This document shows positions 10,251 to 18,768 of a stretch of 64,000 nt of DNA, one piece after another. Under the pieces are notes generated by a model. It searched no databases and had not been told where the DNA came from. It saw nothing but the letters and a program-made list of their open reading frames with translations. Numbering within the stretch: the first letter of the stretch is position 1; each line of letters opens with the position of its first letter. This stretch comes from Maribacter dokdonensis DSW-8. Lineage in GTDB: Bacteria > Bacteroidota > Bacteroidia > Flavobacteriales > Flavobacteriaceae. The position numbers and the translations under genes were made by a program. Location: the NCBI RefSeq assembly GCF_001447995.1, contig NZ_LDPE01000001.1, forward strand, positions 1,860,001 to 1,924,000, read 5' to 3'.

Positions 10251-11354
10251 TTATTCTCCTACTGATACTGCGCTTAATGAATGAACTTCAGGACTAGATT
10301 CATCTTTCATTACCGTTTCGGCAAATGTTGATTGGCTCTTCATCCATTCATTATATTCCTCTTCGGTCTCTACGATAATCTTCATTTGCATATTGTAATG
10401 AGATTTACCACAAATTTTGTTACATAACAAAATGTAATCAAATTGCCATGGATCTATAGGTTCACCTGTAGCAGCTGCTTTCTCCGCGCGTATTTTATTT
10501 GTTCTTTTCACCTTATCCATGACATCTGGATTGGTTCTCATTTCCTCAGTAGTATAAATTGGTGTAAAAGAAAACTCCGTGATCATACCAGGAACACAGT
10601 TCATTTGTGCTCTAAAATGAGGCATATAAGCAGAATGCAGTACATCTTGTGAACGCATTTTAAAATTCACTTTTCTACCAACTGGCAAGTGAAGCTCTTT
10701 AACGATAACATCATCATGTGCATATGTATCAGCTTCATCCAAACCTAATACGTTAGCCTTGTCAATATCGATCATTCTAACATTTGCTCCACCTAAAACA
10801 TTATCATCACCGCCATACCTAGCAGTCCAATTAAACTGTTGTGCATATAACTCAACGATTAGTGGATCATCCTCATCATTTACATCCATTATAGTGGTCC
10901 AAGTATATAAACCCCACAAAATAAGACCTGCCAAAACAATTACAGGAATTATTGTCCAGATAAATTCTAAACGATCATTATCAGCATAAAACAAAGCTTT
11001 TTGACCTTCCTTACCCGCATATTTATATCCAAAATAATGAAGTAACGCCTGAGTTATTGTTTGTACAATAAAAATGATAATAAAGGAAACCAACATTAAG
11101 TTGTCATACTCTTCACCATGTGCAGAACCTGCTTCAGGCAATAAAAATTTACCATATTTCCAGAAACTGAAAATGGTAATTCCGTATATGAAGACCAAGA
11201 ACCCAAATAACATATATCCGTTATTCTTGTTATCGGTATCAGTAGCTATCTCGTACTTAGTAGTTTTAAGCTGTGATAATTCAAAGATTTTAGTCAATTG
11301 CCAAATGGCAATTGCTACAAGAACAAGAACAGCTAAAGTCAATAATGTCGTCAT
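10251..11354 (-). CDS. coxB: Cytochrome c oxidase subunit II with CuA site
   Basis: Receives electrons from cytochrome c domains and passes them to subunit I. A hydrophobic N-terminal segment (residues 1-20) is followed by membrane helices near 48-68, 85-110 and 133-155, one or two more than the classical two. The periplasmic cupredoxin domain has the CuA ligands in HSAYMPHFRAQMNCVPG and C311-x3-C315-x3-H319-x2-M322. There is no CxxCH, so this is the haem-free form. Its position after actF and before coxA fits a complex III-oxidase supercomplex as shown for Flavobacterium johnsoniae. Confidence 0.95.
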   Translation of the reverse strand: MTTLLTLAVLVLVAIAIWQLTKIFELSQLKTTKYEIATDTDNKNNGYMLFGFLVFIYGITIFSFWKYGKFLLPEAGSAHGEEYDNLMLVSFIIIFIVQTITQALLHYFGYKYAGKEGQKALFYADNDRLEFIWTIIPVIVLAGLILWGLYTWTTIMDVNDEDDPLIVELYAQQFNWTARYGGDDNVLGGANVRMIDIDKANVLGLDEADTYAHDDVIVKELHLPVGRKVNFKMRSQDVLHSAYMPHFRAQMNCVPGMITEFSFTPIYTTEEMRTNPDVMDKVKRTNKIRAEKAAATGEPIDPWQFDYILLCNKICGKSHYNMQMKIIVETEEEYNEWMKSQSTFAETVMKDESSPEVHSLSAVSVGE

Positions 11355-11390
11355 CGTATATATAAATGTTATACTTTACTTATTAATCTA

Positions 11391-12725
11391 TTAATAGTGA
11401 AAGTGTCTACTTTCTTCAATAAACGGATTTCTCTTTGGTTGTAAAGGGGCTGTAGAAAGCGCTCTGAACACCCAGAATATAAATAATCCAGCGAAAAACA
11501 ATACAGAACCTATTTCAGGAATACCAATGTACCAGTTCTTACCAACTGTTGATGGCATGATAGCATTAAAAATATCCATATAATGTCCTGCCAAAATTAC
11601 TATACCTGTTAATATTACAAACCAGTTAATTCTTTTGTAATCACTATTCATTAGCAAAAGTACTGGGAACAAAAAGTTCATAGCAACCATACCAAAGAAA
11701 GGTAGTTTATAATCAGCTATTCTAGTTACATAATAAGTAACCTCTTCCGGTATATTAGAGTACCATATCAACATGAACTGTGAAAACCACAGGTAGGTCC
11801 AAAAAATACTAATACCGAACATAAACTTAGCCAAATCATGAATGTGACTATCATTAACATCTGGCAAAAGACCTTTTGATTTAAGATAAATGGTAACCAT
11901 AGCAATCACTGTAATCCCAGATACAAACATACTTGCAAATATGTACCATCCGAACAATGTACTAAACCAGTGTGGCTCTACACTCATAATCCAATCCCAA
12001 GACATAATTGACTCAGAAATAAGATAGAATACCAAAAAAGCTGCAGATATTCTAAAATTCAATTTAAAATTAGCATTATCGTCAGACTCATCCTGAGCTA
12101 AGGATAATCTTCTAGAGTATTCTCTATATCCGATCCAACCTGCTAAGAAAATTGCAGCTCTTATTAAAAAGAATGTTGGATTCAAATATCCAGATTTGCC
12201 CTGCAATAAATGATCATGAGCAACTACATCTGCATCCATCCAAATAAATAAATGGTTCATATGTAATACAGAAAGCAACAATATAACGAACACAATAATT
12301 CCTCCTGGAACTAGGTATGCCGTAATTGCCTCCATTACCCTAAACAATAATGGCGACCAACCTGCCTGCGCTGCTCTTTGTATAGCATAGAAAGCCAAAA
12401 CACCTAGAGCAATCATCATAAAGAAGAAGGCTGCAACATACAAAGCTGACCAAGGTCTATTTTTTAATTGATCTAACAAATGCTGATCATGAGAAGCATC
12501 GTGCTCCTCACCATGAGTATCTGCAACAGCATGATCATTTTCCTCTACTGCATGTTCTGCTTCAGCTCCATGTGCATCACCATGACCTTCATCATGACTT
12601 GCTACCATTTCTTTCGCTTCTGCTATAGTTCCAGGAGCCATAACAAATCCGCCAATAATCCCTAATGCACCTACTATCATTAGAACTATGGAAGCTATTT
12701 TAAGTCTATTTGAAAACGTATACAT
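11391..12725 (-). CDS. actF: Alternative complex III subunit ActF (quinol-oxidoreductase membrane subunit)
   Basis: A 444-residue integral membrane protein with about ten helices, distantly related to ActC/NrfD, forming part of the membrane core of alternative complex III. Helix 1 spans residues 9-30, and helix 2 starts near residue 93. Between them lies a hydrophilic loop (about 35-90) with nine histidines in residues 44-82 and many Asp and Glu, which is not needed for the fold and may bind metal. It follows actE by 15 bp and precedes coxB by 36 bp. Conserved helices include ESIMSWDWIMSVEPHWFST, typical of the family. Confidence 0.93.
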   Translation of the reverse strand: MYTFSNRLKIASIVLMIVGALGIIGGFVMAPGTIAEAKEMVASHDEGHGDAHGAEAEHAVEENDHAVADTHGEEHDASHDQHLLDQLKNRPWSALYVAAFFFMMIALGVLAFYAIQRAAQAGWSPLLFRVMEAITAYLVPGGIIVFVILLLSVLHMNHLFIWMDADVVAHDHLLQGKSGYLNPTFFLIRAAIFLAGWIGYREYSRRLSLAQDESDDNANFKLNFRISAAFLVFYLISESIMSWDWIMSVEPHWFSTLFGWYIFASMFVSGITVIAMVTIYLKSKGLLPDVNDSHIHDLAKFMFGISIFWTYLWFSQFMLIWYSNIPEEVTYYVTRIADYKLPFFGMVAMNFLFPVLLLMNSDYKRINWFVILTGIVILAGHYMDIFNAIMPSTVGKNWYIGIPEIGSVLFFAGLFIFWVFRALSTAPLQPKRNPFIEESRHFHY

Positions 12726-12740
12726 AGTATTGCTTACCTA

Positions 12741-13301
12741 TTATTTGGTTAAATCTTGTTTCAATTTCATCACATATTCCGATACTTGCCACATCTCTTC
12801 AGTATTCATTTGAGAAGCATAAGACCCCATTGAATTCAATCCATAATGGATTGTATAATATGTAGATCCAACCGTCAAGTTTCTTACCGGGTCCGCATAA
12901 CTAGGAACACCTAATATTTTTTCTCTTTTTACAAGTGTACCTTGCCCATCACCTTTATCACCATGACAAATAGCACAATAAATAGTGTAAAGTTGACCAC
13001 CTTTCGCTAAGTTCTTTTCTACACTCATAGAATCTAATGGACTTGACTGAAGCCTAGCCAATTCTTTGCCCTCAGGGGAGTTTTCAATTTCATATGGCAA
13101 CCACCCTCTATTAATTGTATTCGCCGGCGGCAACATAGCTTCGGACTGGTTTGGTAAAAAATCCGCCTCGCTATAAGCCTCATAACCTACAGACTCATAC
13201 ATGTTAGGCATATACTGATAATTAGGAACACTATCATCTTGACAAGAAGTTGCCACAATAGCTAGACCGAATATTAATGCTAATTTCTTAAAACTGTTCA
13301 T
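12741..13301 (-). CDS. actE: Alternative complex III subunit ActE, monohaem cytochrome c lipoprotein
   Basis: A 186-residue cytochrome c. The signal peptide ends in a lipobox (VATSC) with the lipid-bearing cysteine at residue 20. One haem motif, C109-AI-C112-H113, is followed by GDKGDGQG, and a Met-rich stretch (LNSMGSYASQM) can supply the distal ligand. In this family ActE sits on the periplasmic face and is one of the exits for electrons towards the oxidase. It is separated from actD by 2 bp and from actF by 15 bp. Confidence 0.95.
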   Translation of the reverse strand: MNSFKKLALIFGLAIVATSCQDDSVPNYQYMPNMYESVGYEAYSEADFLPNQSEAMLPPANTINRGWLPYEIENSPEGKELARLQSSPLDSMSVEKNLAKGGQLYTIYCAICHGDKGDGQGTLVKREKILGVPSYADPVRNLTVGSTYYTIHYGLNSMGSYASQMNTEEMWQVSEYVMKLKQDLTK

Positions 13302-13303
13302 AT

Positions 13304-13834
13304 TTAATGACTGTTTTTTTCTGATATACTAATTTCAACTGCACCAGTATTCATTAATAAATCTCTTAATTCTTGCTCGTTGTCATGGATTTCAATCTCC
13401 ATTAAAAAATGATCATCCGTAGTTCTTACATCTGGATTTTCTGCCTCTTTAAAAGGCCACAATCTACTTCTTAGGTAAAAAGTTATTACCATTAAGTGAG
13501 CCGCAAAGAAAACCGTTAATTCAAACATAATAGGCACAAAAGCCGGCATGTTCTCCAAATAGCTAAAACTTGGTTTACCACCTATATCTTGAGGCCAATC
13601 TTCAATCATGATAAAGTTCATCATTAAAACCGCCACTGTTAAACCTACACAACCGTATAAAAAAGCAGTGATAGCTATTCTTGTTGGCGCTAAACCCATA
13701 GCCTTATCAAGACCGTGCACAGGAAAAGGACAATAAACCTCCTCTATATGAAGCTTTGCCGCTTTAACCTTTTTAACGGCAAGCATTAGCACATCATCAT
13801 CGTCGTAAAAAGCATGTATAACCTTAGATGCCAT
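13304..13834 (-). CDS. actD: Alternative complex III subunit ActD (DUF3341)
   Basis: A 176-residue protein with a cytoplasmic-type N-terminal domain and two membrane helices, near residues 53-75 (ITAFLYGCVGLTVAVLMMNF) and 97-120 (MFELTVFFAAHLMVITFYL). This is the DUF3341 layout of ActD, a structural subunit without cofactors. The motif VYCPFPVHGLDKAMGL is characteristic of the family. It is packed between actC (2 bp) and actE (2 bp), which implies coupled translation. Confidence 0.95.
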   Translation of the reverse strand: MASKVIHAFYDDDDVLMLAVKKVKAAKLHIEEVYCPFPVHGLDKAMGLAPTRIAITAFLYGCVGLTVAVLMMNFIMIEDWPQDIGGKPSFSYLENMPAFVPIMFELTVFFAAHLMVITFYLRSRLWPFKEAENPDVRTTDDHFLMEIEIHDNEQELRDLLMNTGAVEISISEKNSH

Positions 13835-13836
13835 AT

Positions 13837-15582
13837 TTATCTTTTGTTATTTAATAAAATTGATGCTTGTCCTGCCCAGTCATCACGTTGTGCTCTACCT
13901 GGGAAAGAACCTGTAATTGAATCTAAAAGATCATACTCGCTTTCAGTCATTCTAGCGACTTGAGCAAATGTATAGATTCCTATTTCATTTAAAGTAGCCT
14001 CCATTTGCGGCCCTATACCTTTAACCTTCTTCAAATCATCCGCCTCTTGTGTAGCAGGATCAAAAGTACCCACAGCACTCAACAAATCAGAAACACCTAC
14101 TTTATCTCCGACAGATGGTACAACTTCACCCATCAATACATCATCAGTTACCTTTTCCTTCACCTCCACTTTAGCCGTTGAAATTTGATATAGAGGTTTC
14201 CCAGCATCTCTTAACACTTTGTATTTTTCACCAGAAGATTTCAATATAGATTTCACTTCTGCCTGAGCAATTACTGGGAATGTTCTAGAATATAACAAGA
14301 ACAATACAAAGAAGAAACCAATGGTACCTATAAATATTCCAATATCAACAAATGTTGGTGAGAACATTGTCCATGATGATGGAAGATAATCCCTATGTAA
14401 TGATGTAACGATAATTACGAATCTTTCGAACCACATACCTATGTTTACCACAATAGAGATAAAGAAAGAGAACATGATACTTGTTCTTAATTTCTTGAAC
14501 CACATGAACTGTGGAGAGAACACATTACAAGTCATCATTGACCAGTAAGCCCACCAGTAAGGTCCGGTTGCTCTATTCAAGAATGCATACTGCTCATATT
14601 CCACACCAGAATACCATGCCATGAACAACTCGGTAATGTAGGCACATCCCACAATTGAACCAGTTAACATGATTACAATATTCATTAGTTCAATATGCTG
14701 AACCGTAATATAGTTTTCTAGGTGACACACCTTTCTCATGATGATCAACAAAGTATTTACCATAGCGAAACCAGAGAAGATAGCCCCTGCAACGAAATAT
14801 GGTGGAAAGATTGTTGTATGCCAACCCGGGATTACCGAAGTAGCAAAGTCAAAAGATACAATGGTATGTACAGATAGTACCAAAGGAGTTGCCAAACCAG
14901 CAAGTACTAAAGATACTTCTTCAAAACGTTGCCAATCTTTTGCACGACCGCTCCATCCAAAACTCAATAAGCTATAAATTTTCTTTTGAAAAGGCAATAC
15001 CGCTCTATCACGAATCATTGCAAAATCCGGCAGTAAACCTGTCCACCAGAATACCAATGAAACAGAAAGATATGTTGATATCGCAAATACATCCCAAAGA
15101 AGCGGAGAGTTAAAGTTCACCCACAATGATCCAAATTGGTTTGGAATTGGAAGTACCCAGTAAGCTAACCATGGACGACCCATGTGTATAATTGGAAACA
15201 AACCAGCTTGAACAACCGAGAAGATTGTCATTGCCTCCGCAGAACGGTTAATGGCCATTCTCCATTTTTGACGGAACAATAATAATACTGCAGAAATCAG
15301 AGTTCCTGCATGACCGATACCTACCCACCAAACGAAGTTGGTAATATCCCAAGCCCAGTTTACAGATTTGTTAAGACCCCAAGTACCGATACCGGTAGAG
15401 ACCGTATAAATAATACAACCTACTCCCCAAAGAAATGCCACTAAGGCAATGGAAAAAACTATCCACCAGTGCTTGTTAGCTCTACCTTCTACAGGAGCAG
15501 CTATATCCACAGTTACATCGTGGTAGCCTTTGTCTCCAGTTACTAGGGGTTTACGTATAGGTGCTTCGTAATGCGACGCCAT
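13837..15582 (-). CDS. actC: Alternative complex III subunit ActC (NrfD/PsrC family) with C-terminal helix-hairpin-helix
   Basis: The main quinol-binding membrane subunit, with about ten helices over residues 40-425. Family motifs include WVGIGHAGTLISAVLLLFRQ near the quinol side and MTCNVFSPQFMWFKKLR. After the last helix comes a linker and then, at residues 515-581, a helix-hairpin-helix-like domain beginning DDLKKVKGIGPQMEATLNEI and ending near DDWAGQA. That tail is not part of the core fold and resembles the tail on ribosomal protein S2 in this same window. The gene follows actB by 32 bp. Confidence 0.95.
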   Translation of the reverse strand: MASHYEAPIRKPLVTGDKGYHDVTVDIAAPVEGRANKHWWIVFSIALVAFLWGVGCIIYTVSTGIGTWGLNKSVNWAWDITNFVWWVGIGHAGTLISAVLLLFRQKWRMAINRSAEAMTIFSVVQAGLFPIIHMGRPWLAYWVLPIPNQFGSLWVNFNSPLLWDVFAISTYLSVSLVFWWTGLLPDFAMIRDRAVLPFQKKIYSLLSFGWSGRAKDWQRFEEVSLVLAGLATPLVLSVHTIVSFDFATSVIPGWHTTIFPPYFVAGAIFSGFAMVNTLLIIMRKVCHLENYITVQHIELMNIVIMLTGSIVGCAYITELFMAWYSGVEYEQYAFLNRATGPYWWAYWSMMTCNVFSPQFMWFKKLRTSIMFSFFISIVVNIGMWFERFVIIVTSLHRDYLPSSWTMFSPTFVDIGIFIGTIGFFFVLFLLYSRTFPVIAQAEVKSILKSSGEKYKVLRDAGKPLYQISTAKVEVKEKVTDDVLMGEVVPSVGDKVGVSDLLSAVGTFDPATQEADDLKKVKGIGPQMEATLNEIGIYTFAQVARMTESEYDLLDSITGSFPGRAQRDDWAGQASILLNNKR

Positions 15583-15614
15583 AGACTTTTGTTATAATTA
15601 CTTTCTACTATTGT

Positions 15615-18600
15615 TTATGCTTCGTTGGTGTTTCTAACCTTAACGTGATAGAAAACATTTGGTTGAGTTCCTACATGCTCCAATAAATGATACATACGGT
15701 CACTCGCTTTTAATTCTGATACTTTACTCTTCTCATCATTAACATCACCAAATACAATGGCTCCATTACTACATGCAGAAGAACAAGCCGTTTGGAATTC
15801 TCCATCTTGAATAACACGACCATCTCTTTTAGCATCAAGAATTGTTTTTTGTGTTTTTTGAATACACATAGAACATTTCTCAATAACACCTCTTGAACGA
15901 ACGTTAACATCAGGGTTCAATACCATTTTACCCAAATCATTGTTCATATGGAAATCAAACTCGTCATTATTATTATATAAGAACCAGTTAAATCTACGTA
16001 CTTTATATGGACAGTTGTTTGCACAATATCTTGTACCTACACATCTGTTATAAGCCATTTGATTTTGACCTTGCCTACCATGTGAAGTTGCCGCTACAGG
16101 ACATACAGTTTCACAAGGAGCATGGTTACAGTGCTGACACATTACCGGTTGGAATGCTACCTGAGGATTAGCGGAAGGATCTTCCAACTCACCAAAACCA
16201 CCTAATGAACCATTATCACCAGATAAACCATCAAAGCCATCTTTTTTAGCGTTGTCACCTTCAAAGGTTTCTTCTGAAGAATAATATCTATCAATACGCA
16301 ACCAGTGCATATCCCTAGACTTTCTTACTTCAGCCTTACCAACAACAGGAACGTTGTTTTCAGCATGACAAGCAATAACACAAGACCCACAACCAGTACA
16401 AGCATTCAAATCGATAGACATGTTAAAATGATGCCCTATTGTACGGTCAAAACTATCCCACAAATCAACAGATGTAGCAGGAACCTCTTGGTGATCTAAA
16501 GACACCACTGGAACTTCATTCCATTCAGCGTGATCTTTTGTATTAAATATCTCTAAAGTAGTTTCTTTAATGATATCACCTCTACCCATAAGGGTTTTAT
16601 GCAATTGAATACAAGCAAACTCATGATTACCTGCAACTTTTTCAACACTTACGGATTGAATGTTACTAAACCCTTCATAAAGCTTAAAAGCATTTACTCC
16701 GGTCTGCATTTCCTCTTTTAAACCTACAGTTTTACCATAACCAAAAGAAAGACCAACAGTACCTTTTGCCTGCCCGGGCTGAACAACCACAGGAACTTTA
16801 TCAAGACTAACACCGTTAACGGTAAGCTTAACATAGTTACCATCCATTCCACCGTTAGCAACATTTACATTTTCTACACCTAACTCAGCAGCATCGGCTT
16901 TTGAAATAGTCACATAGTTATCCCAAGAAACCCTTGTGATCGGATCAGGGAATTCTTGCAACCAAGGGTTACTTGCCTGCTGACCATCACCCATACCTAC
17001 TTTAGAATACAAAGTAAGCTCCATACCCTCACTAGTGGTATTCGCCAAACTACGCACCGCTGATGCCAAAGAAGAATTCGGTGCAATTTCAGCCTCATCT
17101 TCAACTACATTAACATCTTGCACAACGCCTTCAGCACCAACAACCATGGTATCAGCCGTAAAGACACCATCTTGCAATGCCTGGTTCCAACTTGCACCAT
17201 TAAGCACACTGCTAGACCAGGTATCTTTTATATAATCATAATACGTTTGCTCACTTCCCAGTAATTCTAAAACAACCGACTGAAATTGCTTAGTATCAAA
17301 TAATTCTTTAATTGTAGGTTGCATTAAACTATAATGCCCCTTCTTAACTTGAAGATCACCCCAAGATTCTAAATAATGATTTGCAGCACCAACATATTGC
17401 ACGGCTTCAGTAGTTTCGTTCCAATTTGTTGAAAAAGCAACACTAAGATCCACTTTAGACAAACCTTCCTTGAAATCCGCAGCATTTGGAAGCGAATACA
17501 TTGGATTCACACCATCCATTAACAAAGCACCTACTCTACCGGCCTTCATATCAGAAATTAAGGCATTTACACTTTTCACATTACCTTTTCTAATATACTT
17601 AGGAGCACTAGCGTCATATGCCTTACTAGACAACATTTCATTTATCGCCAATACAACGGACTGCGCATTTACATCATCCAAACCAGTTACCACAACTGCA
17701 TTAGAACCTGCTTTCTTGATTTCAGTAGCAATAGAATCTACCAATGCATCATATTCGGATGTATTACCACCCACAGAAGTTCCATTTAACTTACCGTACA
17801 ACTTAGCTAATACCACTTTCTGCGCACTAGGCTTCATAGCTACACGCTTATCTGCATTAGCACCAGTCAAAGACATGTTTGCCTCTACTTGAATATGCCT
17901 AGACATTTTACCGTTCTTTGGCACTCGCCCTCTTGAATAAGCAGCATCATAACCACCACCCTGCCAATCAGCAATAAAATCAGCACCAAAAGAAACAATC
18001 ACTTCAGCTTTCTCAAAATCATAATCAGCTAAAGCTCTTTCACCATACTTATTTTCAAAAGCGGTCAAAGCTGCATCTTCAGAAATTGCATCATAAGTTA
18101 CATGAACAACATTTTCATTAGCCGCAACTAAATCAGACATTAAACGGTCAGTTGATGGACTTGCATATGTCTGTGTAAGTACAGCAACCTTTTTTGAAGA
18201 ACCTTTAAGAGCCCCCATTTTAGATTTTAACGTAGCCTTCAACACATCCCACTCAACAGGCTCTCCGTTTGCCATAGGCCCCTGCAATCTTGTACTGTCG
18301 TACAAAGAAAGAACAGAACCCTGAACCCTTGCGTTTGCGGTACCCCCTATTTTAGCCAAAGTGTTATTCTCCACTTTTATAGGACGACCTTCACGCGTTT
18401 TTATCAATATACTTGCAAAGTCAAAACCATTTGCAATTGTAGTTGCGTAATAGTTAGCAACTCCAGGAACAATATTTTCCGGCAAAACCACATAAGGAAT
18501 CGATTTTACAACCGGACCTTCACATGCCGCCAAAGAAGCTGCTGCGGTACTAAACCCAACATACTTTAAAAAATCTCTACGATTGGTGTTTGTAGAAGAC

Positions 18601-18734
18601 AATGTTTCCTTATCACCCAAGAAATCATCAACAGGAATCTGCTCCACAAATTCATTCTGCTTAAGCGCCTCAACAATGGATTCGTTAGGATTTAACTCCG
18701 CTTCGTTCTTCCAATACTTTTTGTTTGATGCCAT
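15615..18734 (-). CDS. actB: Alternative complex III subunit ActB, Tat-exported iron-sulfur lipoprotein
   Basis: A 1039-residue fusion of a molybdopterin-oxidoreductase-like domain (about 80-730) and a ferredoxin-like domain (about 760-1030). The Tat motif NRRDFLKYVGFS (RR at 52-53) runs into a lipobox with C71. Four cluster motifs are visible: CTGCGSCVIACH, CQHCNHAPCETVCP, CVGTRYCANNCP and CSMC with CSSACSNG, matching the three [4Fe-4S] and one [3Fe-4S] clusters known for ActB. In characterised members the first domain carries no molybdenum cofactor. It sits on the periplasmic side and passes electrons from ActC to ActA. Confidence 0.96.
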   Translation of the reverse strand: MASNKKYWKNEAELNPNESIVEALKQNEFVEQIPVDDFLGDKETLSSTNTNRRDFLKYVGFSTAAASLAACEGPVVKSIPYVVLPENIVPGVANYYATTIANGFDFASILIKTREGRPIKVENNTLAKIGGTANARVQGSVLSLYDSTRLQGPMANGEPVEWDVLKATLKSKMGALKGSSKKVAVLTQTYASPSTDRLMSDLVAANENVVHVTYDAISEDAALTAFENKYGERALADYDFEKAEVIVSFGADFIADWQGGGYDAAYSRGRVPKNGKMSRHIQVEANMSLTGANADKRVAMKPSAQKVVLAKLYGKLNGTSVGGNTSEYDALVDSIATEIKKAGSNAVVVTGLDDVNAQSVVLAINEMLSSKAYDASAPKYIRKGNVKSVNALISDMKAGRVGALLMDGVNPMYSLPNAADFKEGLSKVDLSVAFSTNWNETTEAVQYVGAANHYLESWGDLQVKKGHYSLMQPTIKELFDTKQFQSVVLELLGSEQTYYDYIKDTWSSSVLNGASWNQALQDGVFTADTMVVGAEGVVQDVNVVEDEAEIAPNSSLASAVRSLANTTSEGMELTLYSKVGMGDGQQASNPWLQEFPDPITRVSWDNYVTISKADAAELGVENVNVANGGMDGNYVKLTVNGVSLDKVPVVVQPGQAKGTVGLSFGYGKTVGLKEEMQTGVNAFKLYEGFSNIQSVSVEKVAGNHEFACIQLHKTLMGRGDIIKETTLEIFNTKDHAEWNEVPVVSLDHQEVPATSVDLWDSFDRTIGHHFNMSIDLNACTGCGSCVIACHAENNVPVVGKAEVRKSRDMHWLRIDRYYSSEETFEGDNAKKDGFDGLSGDNGSLGGFGELEDPSANPQVAFQPVMCQHCNHAPCETVCPVAATSHGRQGQNQMAYNRCVGTRYCANNCPYKVRRFNWFLYNNNDEFDFHMNNDLGKMVLNPDVNVRSRGVIEKCSMCIQKTQKTILDAKRDGRVIQDGEFQTACSSACSNGAIVFGDVNDEKSKVSELKASDRMYHLLEHVGTQPNVFYHVKVRNTNEA

Positions 18735-18768
18735 ACGTATTATCTGTAATTAGCTTCTTAAATTATTA

